A stretch of DNA of 64,000 nucleotides from Typhlomys cinereus (GCA_023101885.1 JALPQD010000406.1:1302001-1366000); one strand, 5' to 3'. Shown: positions 12,534 through 24,297, counted from the stretch's first letter. The notes: generated by a model not told the origin, from the sequence alone. Translations and numbers: made by a program.

Positions 12534-12765
12534 GGCTAGAGAAATGACTCAAAGGTTAAGTCTCTGTTTTGCCAGCAGAAGCTCCTGAGTTCAGTTTCCT
12601 CATTCCATATAAAAACAGAAATGGTGGACCTCTTGCCCTGGAAGATAGTGTTTGGGATACTCCAGAGCAAAAATGAAGTTGAGTAATCCTAGATGGTTCC
12701 CCAAGTCATCACTGGCCTCCATAGGGACATACACAGTAGCCTCTGATATACATATACATACACCC
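12534..12765 (+). mobile_element. B2/B3-type SINE, old
   Basis: The head 'ggctagagaaatgactcaaa' carries a worn A box, 'gctcctgagttcagtttcc' (12580-12598) is the B box, and the body runs through 'ggcctccataggg' to a CATATACATACACC tail. It is diverged, with no clear target duplication. Confidence 0.65.
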
Positions 12766-12790
12766 AATTATTTTTGCTTTTCTGTATTTT

Positions 12791-12834
12791 TCTTTTTTTT
12801 CCATTTCCATTTCCATTTTTTTCCATTTCCATTT
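12791..12834. repeat. (TTTCCA)n minisatellite
   Basis: Two runs of ATTTCC/TTTCCA hexamers are separated by a T run. This is a short degenerate hexamer repeat just 3' of the SINE. Confidence 0.8.
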
Positions 12835-12873
12835 GATGCTCTCTCATTGTGCTTTAGTGAAAGAAACACTGTT

Positions 12874-13225
12874 TCAGTTTTTTACATATTGATGTAACAA
12901 AATACCTGACCAAGGCAGGTTAGCATGAAAAGAGTAATTGTGACTCACAGTTCCAGGTTCCCTTTCTTCATTGCAGGGAAGTTACAGCAGTAGGTGCTTG
13001 AAGTAGTTGTTCAAATCACATTCACAGTCAGTAGATAGAGACGAATGGCTGCATGCATTCTTGCTCACTCTCTCTGTTTATACAGTATTGGACCACCTGC
13101 CTAGGGAATGTTCACCACCCAATCTGGGGTTGATTGTTCAACAGTTAATATAGTTATGCCCTGCAGGTATGCCCTGCATACCTGCTCATAGGAGCCAGTT
13201 TGACAAGCCATACTGCCAGTCACAG
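12874..13225. mobile_element. hAT-like non-autonomous element, third module
   Basis: The start 'gatgtaacaaaatacctgac' (12890-12909) is the reverse complement of the typical 3' end of Charlie-type MITEs ('gtcaggtattttgtcacagc'). The rest ('actcacagttccaggttcc', 'ggaccacctgcctagg', 'caatctggggttgattgttc') fits a minus-oriented MITE body. It also contains a perfect hairpin at 13163-13185. Confidence 0.5.
13163..13185. repeat. Perfect 10-bp inverted repeat
   Basis: GCAGGTATGC and GCATACCTGC are exact reverse complements separated by CCT. It lies inside a hAT-like element and partly reflects a local duplication of TATGCCCTGCA. Confidence 0.85.
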
Positions 13226-13260
13226 ATGCTCTTCTTTCACACTGATTCTGTTTCCTCCTA

Positions 13261-13610
13261 TACTAGTTATCCTTTTCTGTTGCTGTGAGAGAACACCCAA
13301 AGCCAAGCAACTTAAAGGGAGAAATAGCCATGTAGTTTAAAGTTCCAGAGGGAAGATACAGCTTTTCATGGTGGAAGCAGCATGGCTGGTGGGAGAAGCT
13401 GGAGACAGACTAAGTCTCATCCTTCATGGAAGCTGAGAGTTGCTAAATGCCAACTGTAAGAGCAGACTTCTCCTAGAAGTGGGGTGGGGCTTATCCACCT
13501 CATGGCCCACCTTCTGTGACTGCCTTCCTCCTGCAAGGTTCTTCCTCCTAATGGTGCCATGACCTTCCCAAACACATGAGTGTGTGAGGGACACATTTGA
13601 AAACATGACA
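13261..13610 (+). mobile_element. hAT-like element, family U1 (URR1-like 5' end)
   Basis: It begins 'ttctgttgctgtgagagaac', close to the URR1 start 'tactattgctgtgatgaaac', and continues 'acccaaagccaagcaactta', 'gttccagaggga', 'catggctggtgggaga', 'gacttctcctagaagtgggg' and ends 'cacatttgaaaacatgaca'. The same order recurs at 59936-60288. Two overlapping minus-strand frames of about 60 codons inside it are chance. Confidence 0.55.
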
Positions 13611-13662
13611 CTTCACATGCTTAGCTATATAAGACTGACCTTCAAATGATACACATGCTCTG

Positions 13663-14093
13663 TGTAGCAGTTAGCCTTCATTGTTGCTGATAAATTCATA
13701 AAAAAATAGTTTAAGGGATCAGGAGTTCAATTTTCTCTTATGGTTCCTAGTTATATTTCTCTGTCCTGCATGGTAGGAGCACTTAAACCAACACTAAGTT
13801 CTGAGAGAACTGTCTGTACCATATCTACATAACACCTGAGAGATGGACAATGCTTACTTACCAGACCAACATATCTGAGCAAGTATACAGAAGGACATCA
13901 ACTTTTTCAAACAATTCCCTTCATTTTATTAACTTCCCTGGATTTTATCCTACCCACAATGGGCTAGACCTTCTTCATCAACTAAACAGTCCCTTGCAGG
14001 TTTGCTCTGGGCTTAATTCAACTACTAATTCTTTATATATATGCCCAGAGCTCAAAACCTCAACTCCCAAATTGACACTAGTATCTAACTATG
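13663..14093 (-). mobile_element. hAT non-autonomous element, family U2, minus strand
   Basis: Reverse-complement match to the copies at 6836 and 55882. On plus it runs from 'tgtagcagttagccttcatt' and 'gttgctgataaattc' through 'ccacaatgggctagacctt', 'caggtttgctctgggctta' to 'gtatctaactatg'. It sits about 50 bp after a U1 copy, the same arrangement as at 59936/60411. A 101-codon plus-strand frame (13850-14155) reads through this element and is not a gene. Confidence 0.6.
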
Positions 14094-14329
14094 ACAGCCT
14101 GGAATGTGAAGGTCTCACCAACTTTATTAAACCTAATTCAATGAAACTGATGTAATGATCCAAAATGCACAACGATATCTCCGGATGCATGAAGAGTAAG
14201 TATGACTTATTATTATGAATTGTTGAAAATTGAGGTCACATTGCTTTTGCTGTTTTCCTGAAAGACATGCTGGAATTTTAATTTATTTTGTGATTTCTTT
14301 CAATTAGAAACAGTCCAAGTTCATAGCTT
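14094..14329. other. Unique AT-rich DNA
   Basis: Nothing recognised. Confidence 0.45.
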
Positions 14330-14800
14330 CCAAATCCCTAACAAACACTACCAGACGAAGGGACAGGAGCAAAGCCATCCCGTAGCTGTGTCAGTGACAG
14401 ATGTACAATCACCTGTGATCACTTTGGCTAAGCTGATCAGTACTGATGGGCAAAATGGCTTCAGCTCAGTTCATCACACATAGTCGCTGCAGAAGTACCT
14501 AACCACGTTAATCAAAAATCCGACACAGTGAAGTTCAACTTGAGTGGCAGCACTTAAGAGAGCTTTAGGGACAGGAAGGCAGGCTGGGTTTGAGGTAAGC
14601 TGGCACTCTATCCCTATTTAAGATTTACCACCTTGCACTGACACATCTTTTCTCAAGCCATCTGTTTCCTTCATCCCATTAGAGAACAAGGCACAGGCCA
14701 CATTTGTTTCTGATGTTTATTTAGCAGTGCACTTGTTGGTGACTGCGTGATAGAATCCTCATTAATTCAAGAACCTGCACTGTCAGATAGAAAAAGCAGC
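14330..14800. other. Repeat-free block, possible conserved non-coding element
   Basis: This block has no recognisable repeat, balanced base composition, and no long frame. It retains scattered CpGs (near 14356, 14380, 14485, 14506, 14522). That texture fits an unclassified conserved element, but conservation cannot be seen from one sequence. Confidence 0.25.
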
Positions 14801-16009
14801 TATGGAGACATGGAAATTATGTACTCTGGTATCCAGTAACACTTTTTTTCCCTAAAGCAAAACCAGTGAATTTATAAGTATCCATGCATAGACATCCTAG
14901 CATCATAGGTACATGTCTGTCTGATTACTTTAAGATACACTACCAAAGCTAGAATTGTGAATTATTATCCCTATGTATTTCTTATCCAGAGAGATTTAAA
15001 AATCTGTATGTTAGTAAAATTGGTCTCTGGCTTTTTAAATTTAATTCCTCCAACCATACTTAATGGGGAAATGTCCTTACTATGAATTGTGATACATTCT
15101 TCATTTCCAACTGTAAAAGCAAAAACATCTTTAACAGGACTACTAAGTAAGATTAAAAAAAAAAGGAATGACTGCATTTATAAGCGTTAACATATTCAGT
15201 GTTTTTCTTTCTTAACAAGAAAAGCAGTGTAGATGTTAATTACAATGTACAGAATGACTTTGTGAAATATATATAATCCCTGGTATTAGGGCTTCTGTCA
15301 TTGGCTGAGTTTGATTTCTGGCCTAGGTGAAAGAATAAGTAAAACTATCCTGAACAGTCATTTCACCTCCTGAACATTCTAGAATATTTGACCCTCTTTT
15401 GTTCATGAACTTTAGGAAACATCAAGCAAACAAAAAACTACCCCAGAATTTTCTTAAGAGATTTGTAGGATACTTACACCAGGTGATTTCACTTGCATTG
15501 GAATTGAATTCTTAAGACATAATTCCAGAAAAATGGTCATTAAAGGCCACAAGGAATGCAACACTCATGTGTACCTATGTTCCACCAAAAGTAAGAACAG
15601 TAAGATAAATAATAATCTTTGTATTCCTGCTTGATTTGCTTCTAATCAATTGCAGGAATGGGTTTTTCTGTCATCTCTTGTATTCTGAAGTGTTGTTTCT
15701 ACAAAACAGATTTTATGGGTGGCATAGAAAGTTCTTTTATGACAAACTGATTTTTTTAATTATCCTCTTATTGGTTTTGTCTTGCTTTAGGACATACTCC
15801 CGTGGCATTATACTTTGAATAGGTTTTAAAGTGAGTGCTTAAGGCAAGACAAGGTATATTTCAAACCACCTTTATAACTTACTCATCATGTCAAAGTTGT
15901 TGCATTTTAAAACCTGTAACAGAAGATGCATTTATGCTATCCCTAGCAGATTTGTCTGGAAGCAAAGATCATTATCCCTAGAAGAAGGATTAAGGAAATA
16001 GCACTGACT
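14801..16009. other. Unique AT-rich DNA
   Basis: No family or exon recognised. Confidence 0.5.
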
Positions 16010-16044
16010 GTTCTCTCTCTCTCTTTCTCTCTCTCCCTCTCTCT

Positions 16045-16075
<31 letters not shown>

Positions 16076-16076
16076 C
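16010..16076. repeat. (TC)n(TG)n compound microsatellite
   Basis: A CT/TCTC run is followed directly by a GT run. The 85-codon minus-strand frame across it is driven by the repeat. Confidence 0.9.
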
Positions 16077-16844
16077 ATGTGCATGCACACATGCACGTAT
16101 TGCTGCAGGTATGTTTACATACATTATAAGACTACTTGTCGTTCTCAGGCAACCCCAGGCAATAACTATACACCTTTGATTTTGGAGACACGATATCTCA
16201 TTAGGACTCTGGGGATCTGCAATTAGTTTAGGCTGAAGAACCAGCAATACCCAAATATCACCCTGTCTCTACCTCCCCAGATTAGCTTTGACAATATGCT
16301 TAGCTTTTTATCATATGTGGGGATCAAATTTATTTCCTCATTCTTGTATGGTAAGAACTTTGTTCCGTTATCTTACCTCACCCCCCACTTTCACATGGCT
16401 ATTTTGTTTCTCTCCTCTCCCACAAACTTGGGCAAGCAAATGTAGTTTAAGTCTTACCATCCATCCATACATTCCATGCCACTTCACTCTGTAAATACTA
16501 GTTTCCCTTTTTGGTCTAGCTTTCCCCCCTTTTCTCATCATGTACCTGAATGAAGAAGGAATGTGAAGGAGGAAGAAAAGAGGCATGTGAGTGAAGGGCT
16601 ATAAAATTGGAAAGCAGTCTTGAGTGACCTTGCAAAACTTGTCAGATTTGGGTTTTTTTCCTCTGATATAAAAACTGCTAACCTCTGAGCTCCACAACCT
16701 CACTTCAATCTTCTGTCACGTTGTCCTCTTCACAAGAAAAAGGTTGGTATAGTGTTGAATATTGTACATAAGGCTAGATATGTTAGAAGTAGCCAAAAGA
16801 AACATTAGAGAATATCGCCCTTAACCCCATTCTTTTCACTAGGG
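16077..16844. other. Unique DNA
   Basis: No family recognised. A pyrimidine-rich patch lies at about 16360-16540, with short frames on both strands and no coding signal. Confidence 0.45.
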
Positions 16845-16920
16845 ATGGTAGGTTCAGAGAGGCAAAGTGATTTGCCAAAGGTCACACACCTATTTAGATC
16901 GAGGTCAGGATTTAGAGATT
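16845..16920 (+). mobile_element. MIR SINE core
   Basis: 'ggttcagagaggcaaagtga', then 'tttgccaaaggtcacacacc' (16851-16890), then 'gaggtcaggatttagag' is the diagnostic MIR core ('cagagaggttaagtgacttgcccaaggtcacacagc'). It is ancient and truncated at both ends. Confidence 0.75.
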
Positions 16921-17639
16921 CTATTTAAAAACAGGCTGCTCTGTCTCTGTTTTTGACACAGGACATGAATTTCTGGTTAATAATAGGAGTTAAAATAAGC
17001 TTCTCCAGAATAAAAGAACATCCCACATGGCAAGGATAATGATCTTGAGAGCAAGGACAGACACTGGTCTTTCTATGAAAGAAAACACTTGTGAGGATGG
17101 AATAACAGGAATGCATTGGTGGTGGGAGAAAAGCTGAATGAAAGCAATCTCTCAAAGGAATATCAACTTCAATTTCCTAAGCACTCAGCAAAATCAAGGA
17201 ACCTTAAAAACACAGAAATACACTGTCTGCAAAGTGAAATTATCCAGAACACCTAGTATCTACAACACTTACCAAGTAAATGAAAGAAGCAAGATTACCA
17301 CAAACAGCAAGGTCAGCATCATTTCACCTTAAAAATTTCCTCATGCTAAAATAAGCATCTATGTCCCTTCAGTCTCATTCAGGGTTCTGGATATCAGAAG
17401 CATCAATTTCACCAATTTTTATATAGTATATACATTTACAAGTTATAGGAATATCATTTACTGATGTGATAGAAATGTTATCTTTCAGGGAAATATGCCA
17501 TTTAGGTCTCTATGACACAAACTTGAGATGTACTTTTAGTATATCTTTGAGCTATTTTTAGCTTTGTGTAATAAATATTTGCTGGCAATGGAGATGGTTA
17601 CCATCACTAAACTTACAGTGGTCCTTATCTGGTGTCCAG
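16921..17639. other. Unique DNA
   Basis: Nothing recognised. Confidence 0.45.
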
Positions 17640-17956
17640 CCACGAACTGAGGAGAAAACTACAGGGCACTACAAAATACTGAACAGATGGGAACAAAATA
17701 TGCAGTTTGTCTACACACATGGGAACATACCAGGCTCCGAAAGATAGTAGCCCCAAGCCTAGGAATACAGTAAGGCCTTAGCTAAAGCCAGTGGACATAG
17801 ACCAAAACAAAAGGACATGCATGCATGAGAGGAAAGCTTATAAAGAAGGGAAGGTAGGAGTGGAGAGAAGATAAGACAGGTGAGGAGGGGAAAGTAATGG
17901 ATGTTTTACAGACACATGTGAAAGTGTCATCAATAAAGAATAAAATTAAAAAAATT
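17640..17956 (+). mobile_element. Old L1 3' end, Lx-like
   Basis: The 3' part (17820-17956) reads purine-rich, then 'acacatgtgaaagtgtcatc' and 'aataaagaataaaattaaaa', which follows the Lx-type L1 terminus ('tgtgaaaatgtcataatgaa...aataaa') and ends in an A-rich tail. The 5' limit is a guess. A B4/RSINE1-like SINE follows immediately. Confidence 0.5.
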
Positions 17957-18552
17957 GTGAGGCCGGGGCAAATGTCTTTCCATTCGAGCATGAATAACTA
18001 TGTTAATCCTTGGATCTTGTGAAAAAGTCCAACATGGTGTCTTGTATTTGTTACCACAGCCCCAGTGAGACAGATAAGGGAGCATCTCTGACCAGCCTAG
18101 TTTAATGAATGAGTTATTTTTTAATTAATTAATTAATTAATTAATTTGCATGGTGGCGGCACAGGTGTGTGTGTGTCTGCATGTGTGTGTTTTTGTGAAG
18201 GCCCAAGGGTGACTTTGGGAATAACCTTGGATTGCTTTTACCTCCTTGCTTTGCTCTGAAGTTTACAGACCACACCTTCCAGGATCAGAAGTACAGGCCA
18301 GCAGCATTTCTACCTGGCATTCTTATGTGGTATCTGGGATCAGGACCTGCTGCTTGCAAGGCAGAGGCTTAACCCCTGAGCCATCCCTCCAGCCCAATGA
18401 ACAAGTTCTCAACTAGAGATTCTGCCTCAAAAACAAACAAAGAAATAAAAAAAAAGAAACGAAAAACAAGGCAGATAGCTCCTTAGAAATGTTACTTGAT
18501 AATTTTCCTTTGGCCTGCACTTGTACCAGACAGACAGACAGACAGACAGACA

Positions 18553-18593
<41 letters not shown>

Positions 18594-18600
18594 ACACACA
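17957..18600 (+). mobile_element. B4/RSINE1-like SINE, split by a younger SINE
   Basis: Segments 17957-18115 and 18396-18600 together read as one B4/RSINE1-type element: the head 'ggccggggcaaatgtctttc', the B1-like middle 'ctgaccagcctagtttaatg', then after the insertion 'agagattctgcctcaaaaac', 'ttggcctgcacttgtacc' and a long tail of GACA and CA repeats. The interruption at 18116-18395 is a minus-strand B2-like SINE with its own target duplication, so the host element is the older of the two. Confidence 0.65.
18116..18395 (-). mobile_element. B2-like SINE, nested, minus strand
   Basis: On plus it reads a TTAA-rich tail (18120-18147), a GT-rich stretch, the body ('ggattgcttttacctccttg', 'ccaggatcagaagtacaggc'), then the tRNA-like head ('cttaacccctgagccatccc'). 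Target duplication: AATGAATGAGTT (18104-18115) and AATGAACAAGTT (18396-18407), 10 of 12 identical. It lies inside an older B4/RSINE1-like SINE. Confidence 0.8.
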
Positions 18601-18602
18601 CA
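18529..18602. repeat. (GACA)n(CA)n compound microsatellite
   Basis: About seven GACA units run into about 17 CA units and then a mixed GAGACACA end. It is the expanded tail of the RSINE1-like SINE. The minus-strand frames with runs of VCVC and LSVC are its translations. Confidence 0.9.
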
Positions 18603-19808
18603 CTCTTATATGTGTGTGCATCATTCCATTGAAATATTGGATATGATGATTATTTATGAAAGGAAGATCTCTTTCTCTTTTGTGGGCTCTGGCTAGAATG
18701 TATGCATAAATTCTCTGAAGTTGGGACAAGATCTTTTTAGTCCATGAGACAGAGGAAATCCAGAAGCCACAATTGTTTTAGGGCAGAGATAACATTTGTA
18801 TTGAGTTAAACTCTGCCAGCCTATTACACAATTAGAGCTGACAAGAGCCAATTTATTATTTGCTTTTTCTAAATAAGCCAGGCTTCAGAGAGATAAAAGA
18901 ATGTCTTCCTTCCCATTATTCTAGAATTTATATAAAATGATCCCAATGCATGTACACTCACACAGGGTATGTGTTTTCTATAAGAGCAAAGTTCTTGTTT
19001 TCACAGATAATTAGTCCAGAATGCACAAGTAGGAATTCACCCTTATTCCATTTCATTCCTATTAAACCTAATGCTTCTGATCCTATTAACAAATACAAGT
19101 AGTTGTTAAAGATGCCAAGAGAAAAAGTCACAGAACTCGATTAGTTGCATGATCTTGTGCCCACAGAGTTTGACTGAATTAGAATGAAATAGCATTGAAG
19201 CCAGGGTTTATTACAATTGTAATGAAGCAAAATTGCTAGGTCTCCCCCACCTCTTCTTTGAAAACTGACAGAGACAGTAGCTTACTTTTCTATTGAAATA
19301 CATCTCAGGTACATTATTCTTCTTGTTACTCTCTCAAACCTGTCCAGTTTCTAATAGCTTCACATCCAGAAATCTTGAATCGCCTTCTTTTACAACATGC
19401 CACTTCTCACAATTTCAGGAATTCTCCTCTAAATATCATAACAAAAAATACCATTCCTTTCTGCCATCTCGTTTACCTGTGCCTAATATCTGAACTAAGA
19501 AAAGGATAGACAAGTCTTGAAGGACTATTGACTCTTTACAATTATACACATGTAGACCCAGGAAAGTTCCCCAGATGTGTAGCTTTCTCATCCTCCCACT
19601 TTCCCAATTATTAATCCTTCTAGATTAACGGACATACTTTTTTCCCCATGTTATAAAGGCACACTGATAAAAGGGCATTTTCACTGATGCATAATTCATT
19701 TAACTCATAATTATACTCCCACAGGTGAAATTAATGAGAAAAACATCTTGAAAATGTATTCAATTCCAAAACCTTACAGATTAAAAATAAATGTAATGAA
19801 GTATGTGC
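18603..19808. other. Unique AT-rich DNA
   Basis: No repeat family or exon recognised. Confidence 0.5.
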
Positions 19809-19827
19809 AAAAATCTCCTAAAAAATA

Positions 19828-19979
19828 GAGTTTGGCATGCACAGCAAAGGATGCTCTGGGGATTGGCGGGGGGGAGGTACTGGGAGATAGGGAGGGAGAG
19901 GAGAGGGGAGGGGGGAACAGGGAGGTAGGGGGAAGATAGAGGGAGGGAGGGGACCAGTAAAAAAAAAAAAAAAAAAGAA
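19828..19979 (+). mobile_element. Very short 5'-truncated L1 3' end
   Basis: About 150 bp: 'ggcatgcacagcaaaggatg', then a G-rich polypurine tract (19866-19953), then an A run. It matches the last part of the L1 at 48224-49275 ('gcatgcacattaaaggattc' plus G-rich tract plus A-tail). It is flanked by AAAAATCTCCTAAAAAATA (19809-19827) and AAAAATCTCCGAAAAAAATA (about 19980-19999), a near-identical target duplication. The polypyrimidine on minus yields a Pro/Ser/Phe-rich frame that is not a gene. Confidence 0.8.
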
Positions 19980-19999
19980 AAAAATCTCCGAAAAAAATA

Positions 20000-22959
20000 A
20001 AAGCATGGTGTCTCCTCTCCTCCACCAAGTGCAAGTTCAGAGCTTTAGATAAATGTCTCCCATTTCTTTAGCATCCACAGAAACTTCACATTGATCTCCC
20101 TTCCTTCATACATTCTTCCTTGATATTATTATCTTTCTAACAATTGGGCCTCTTTTCTGAACCAAAGTATAAAACAGCCAATAGCTGTGAAAACTTCTTT
20201 AACCCAAACTTGAAACAATCACAAAAAATCACATTTTGCACATGCAATGTGAGTAAATTTTCTTCAGATACTGAGGGAAAAAAATGCAGCTCTACTTCTG
20301 GTGAGCAACCTGACATATGTTAAATTTTTGGTATTGGGATGCTCTTTGTGTTTCAACTGACATAAATCCATCATGCAAAATCTTCAAGTTACAGTTTCAC
20401 ATCCTATGATTATGGAAAGGTTGACCACAGAAAATAATCCCTAATTCTGCTTGGTTTTTTTATTTGGCAGAGCTCACTCCATGAATAGAAAAACGTAAAG
20501 CCACTGGGCAGGAAACCTTCAGAAATAAAGGAAATTATTTTGTCATGATATATGCAATTAGTAAATCTTTTCTCCCTTCATATATCTCAATATCCATTCT
20601 TCCAAAATATTAATCTCAACATTACCCAAAAACTCTCAATGAAACTGTATAAAACATTGCCTCATAAAGACTTGATTCTGAGCACCAGCACTAAAACCTT
20701 GTTTCCTTAGAGAAAAAATATGTTCAGGGTCTTATTTAACCTCTCTATACCTTAAATACTTGATCCTCAAAGTAGTGAAATATAGCAAACTTACTTCATT
20801 ATCAGTCATCCAAAACCAACTAGCCAATTGTGTAAAGTAAGAATAAATATAATGTTGTAATTCAGTACATCCAAAAACTTAGACTTCTCTTCAAGCTGTG
20901 ACAATTAGAAAGATTTGCTTTTGTTTATTCATATCTTTAATGAGTACATATCTTTAATTTCAATAGAGCTGTTTGTGTTTCTCATTACTCCTTTGAACTG
21001 GCTTGACATCACCTGACATTTGATTAATAAGATTTTAGTTACTTATTAAAAATCAATGTTCAAGACATAAATAAAATATCAGTGCTCCTTTAAGGATTCT
21101 ACTAGACATCAAAAATAGATGTAGGATACTTTATAATTAGTGCTTGAATAAAAGCCATCAATCAAATTTTATTCCTCTTAGTTTTGCTCTCATCAAAGAC
21201 AGAATTATTTTATCTCTCTGAAATAAATTTTGAGGCACTGAGCAAAATGCTTTATTCAATTAATGTCATTTATTACTTTATTCTCTGTAAAATTCCAGAA
21301 ACCCCATTAAAGATATTTTTCAGACATAAGCAATATTTTCTCCAACCGTGATTCAAAGAGTACATGTCATTTAAGCTCGCATATACCCAGTTAATCAAAA
21401 GAAAAATATTAGGAAAATAGAAAGTGAATGAAAAGCACTATATTAACATTTATGTTAAATGAGCCAAAATTATGGTAACAAAGAAATATATTCTTTTGTA
21501 TTTTATTTATTTTTTCATACAGAACATTTACAAGGCTCTGAATTTACTGTGTATCAGGGTTATTCTAAGCTTCTTTCCTTTCTGTGGAGCACTGAAACAC
21601 CCTCTGTGTGAGACTTGATGTCTATGTCATTTAGGGCAGTAGACTGCTTTATATTATTTCCAGTTGAAGCACGTTAACTGAGAATGGGTTTTCTGTCTGG
21701 ATTGAGGATAGTCACTGGATTAGACAACTGTGACTGACAGATGCAGTACCAGTAAACATTTTAGAGTTTCAATGTGAAACTGTAAAAATATTATCTTTCC
21801 ATATTAGAAAAATGCAGAGAGAGGATCAAGATTGAAAAATACATTTTCTTGGTGATTAGCCCTAGGAAGTTGAACCTTCATTTTTTTAACCTAAAATATA
21901 AAGTACAATAACATAGTCTCTGAACTATATAAAAATAGTTAATATTGTAAGTAGGCAGATTACTGTTAGTACTTTAAAGATATTGCTGAATTTTTGTTGT
22001 ACATGGTATTGTCCAATATGAAATTTTCCTATTTTTAAGCATATAAGTTCTTTTGGTGAGAGGTATTTTAACTTTAGGTTGAGTATAAGAAATTGAGAAT
22101 TTTCCAAGTTATAAAGGAACAGAGAACAGAGGGCTACATAATAAAGCGAACCTAGTTAAACCATGGTAAATTTTACTACAAAGCCCATTTATTTCCAATA
22201 ATTTTTATAGTTGTAATTTTGGATCAAATTTTTTAGCCATAGTTACCTATATGACTATATGACAGGCAAATTCTGAAGTATTAGCAATTATTCTGAATTT
22301 AACCGTGTTTCAGAAAAACTAAATTAAATTTGGGTCTTCTTTAAATGTTTAGTATCTCTCAGTCATGGAAAGTTCAAATTTAACTCCACTATGTAAGTTC
22401 AACAAGTTATATCACCTTCATGCACCACCCACATTTCACAGAATCCCTAAAGGAAACTGAGTTCAATGTTTCTCAGGCTCCATGTTACTGGGGAAATTGT
22501 AGCATATCAAAGAGAATGTTCCCTTAATGAAGGACACCATGATGCATAAGGTTGTCACAATCTTTCCCCGAGGGGGAAACAAGGATGAGTTTTTGGTTAA
22601 ATGTTCTGGGATCACTTTCTCTCTTGTCACAAGACGCAGGATTTATAATTCCTCAGCCAATGGAGTGGTGTGTATGGCTATGGGTTTGAAAGTATGACCT
22701 TGGACCTTGTGTGTAAAGGCAAGTGCGAACAGGCAGATTGATGGAAATTGCAAAAATAAGAGAGAGTTTAAAATAGAGATACTACTATAATCATACTGAA
22801 AACATATAATTCAGAATTATTTCTGAGCTTTACACACATTTACTGAAACAACACAGGTATTTTTTTACTGTATGGAAGCATCACATTTTCGAAAAAGAAA
22901 AAAAAAGTCATAGCTTACCACATCTACAATGAAAAGCATCTGGTAGCTGTTCTGAATAT
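20000..22959. other. Unique AT-rich DNA
   Basis: Nearly 3 kb with no recognisable transposon, microsatellite or exon. The longest frame is about 60 codons. Confidence 0.5.
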
Positions 22960-23510
22960 AAACATTTTATTAACACTTAAACTGCTTCCTTTCTGTGCTA
23001 ATTAAATGAATTTAACCCAATTAGAGAATTAAAAACACTTCGTAAGTGCTCGATCTCAGAACTGCCTGAGATTCACAGCACTCTTTCGTTGCGTTCCGTC
23101 ACACCACACTTGCATATGGAGTGAATCATCTAGGAGGCTGCTCACTGTTTATTTTAATAGTTTTTTCCTGTTTTGCTTTGCTCTTTAAAAATCTTCTAGC
23201 CCCAATAGCTTGGCGGTGGCTGCCTATTCAGGAGGTTTGCTAATTCACCACGTAATTGCTCACAGGGTCCCATTTCTGGAATTGAAAAATAGAAGTGGGG
23301 AGATCTCCTGTTTCTTGCTGATAGAGTGACATATTTAGAAGCAGTTGGCTTCACTAGCGTCGGCCTCAGCACGTTCTGCAGCAAGATTCAGCACCCACTG
23401 AAAGAGCTTGACCATGCAGCACAGTCGCTGGGCTTGGGACTCCCATTTCTTGCAGGCACTTGCTATGCTTCAACTACAGCCTGTAAGATCCTCAGCCAAC
23501 CTTTGTGTTA
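22960..23510. other. Repeat-free CpG-retaining block, candidate regulatory element
   Basis: TAAT-type homeodomain cores ('gctaattaaatg', 'cccaattagag') at 22998-23028 are followed by unusually many CpGs for this AT-rich region (near 23041, 23051, 23086, 23091, 23096, 23212, 23251, 23356, 23361, 23371). No repeat, no splice-flanked frame. Two short frames of about 60 codons on opposite strands overlap it and are not convincing. Conserved non-coding function is an inference. Confidence 0.3.
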
Positions 23511-23999
23511 GTTTTCTGTGCCACAACTCTGCTAAACCAGAGAGGCTTTGGAATAAAAATACAGAAATCAAAACAAGTAACAAGCAAAAATCAAATAAAA
23601 TTAAAACGAATTAGAGAAGATAGCACAGAAACTTTGCCTTAAAGATAATATCAAGAGCAGAATATCTTTACAGAATGAGAAAGCTTTAAGATTATTTTGG
23701 TACTGTAAAACACAGTTCCTGAAGATTTTAAGGTTCATATTTTTATTGAATATTTTTGTGAATGTGTCCACAATAACACTCTTTTCCATTTGTATTGTGT
23801 GTGCATTCAAGTACAAATAATGGCTATTCATCAATCGCAGCCTCAGCAGAAGATGGTGTTTGACCTGGATACCTTCCATATTTTAAGCCAACAGGATGCT
23901 GCTTAGAAAAAAAAAAAAAGTAAAGAAAAAAGAGGCAAATGTGTGAAGGCTCTGAACTGGGCTGGGAACAAATGAGTGCTGTGGAGTTTTTGTTTGTTT
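23511..23999. other. Unique AT-rich DNA with an A-run
   Basis: An A-rich run lies at about 23908-23932. I looked for a retrocopy upstream of it and found no matching target duplication. Confidence 0.4.
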
Positions 24000-24013
24000 A
24001 AGATTATGTCTCA

Positions 24014-24297
24014 GGGCTGGAAAGGTGGCTCAGGGGTTAAGCCTCTGCCTTGCAGGCAGAAGGTCCTGAGTTCGGATCCTAGACCCCAACTACAGACGCT
24101 GATTGGAAGCAGCCTGCATTTCTGGTCCTGGTAGGGTGAAGCCTGTAAATCCTGGGGCAGAGTAAACAAGGAGGAGGTGGAGGCGGTCCGTGGTGGTTCC
24201 TGAATTCGTCCGCGGTTCTACACACATCACATACATACACACATGCACACACATGCGCACACACATACATGCACAATTGAATAAATAATAATAATAA
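24014..24297 (+). mobile_element. B2-like SINE, young, with perfect target duplication
   Basis: It starts 'gggctggaaaggtggctcag'. The Pol III A box is at about 24026-24036 (TGGCTCAGGGG) and the B box at 24068-24079 (GAGTTCGGATCC). The body has 'ggtcctggtagggtgaag' and 'ggggcagagtaaacaagg', then a CA/CATA-rich tract, the motif CAATTGAATAAATA (24274-24287) and a short A-rich tail. AAGATTATGTCTCA flanks it exactly at 24000-24013 and 24298-24311. A polyadenylation-like AATAAA lies in the tail. The 77-codon minus frame inside it is chance. Confidence 0.92.

Noticed and set aside
18529..18602. Regular short repeats that might suggest a CRISPR-like array
   Set aside because: They are GACA and CA microsatellite units without spacers, in a mammalian context.
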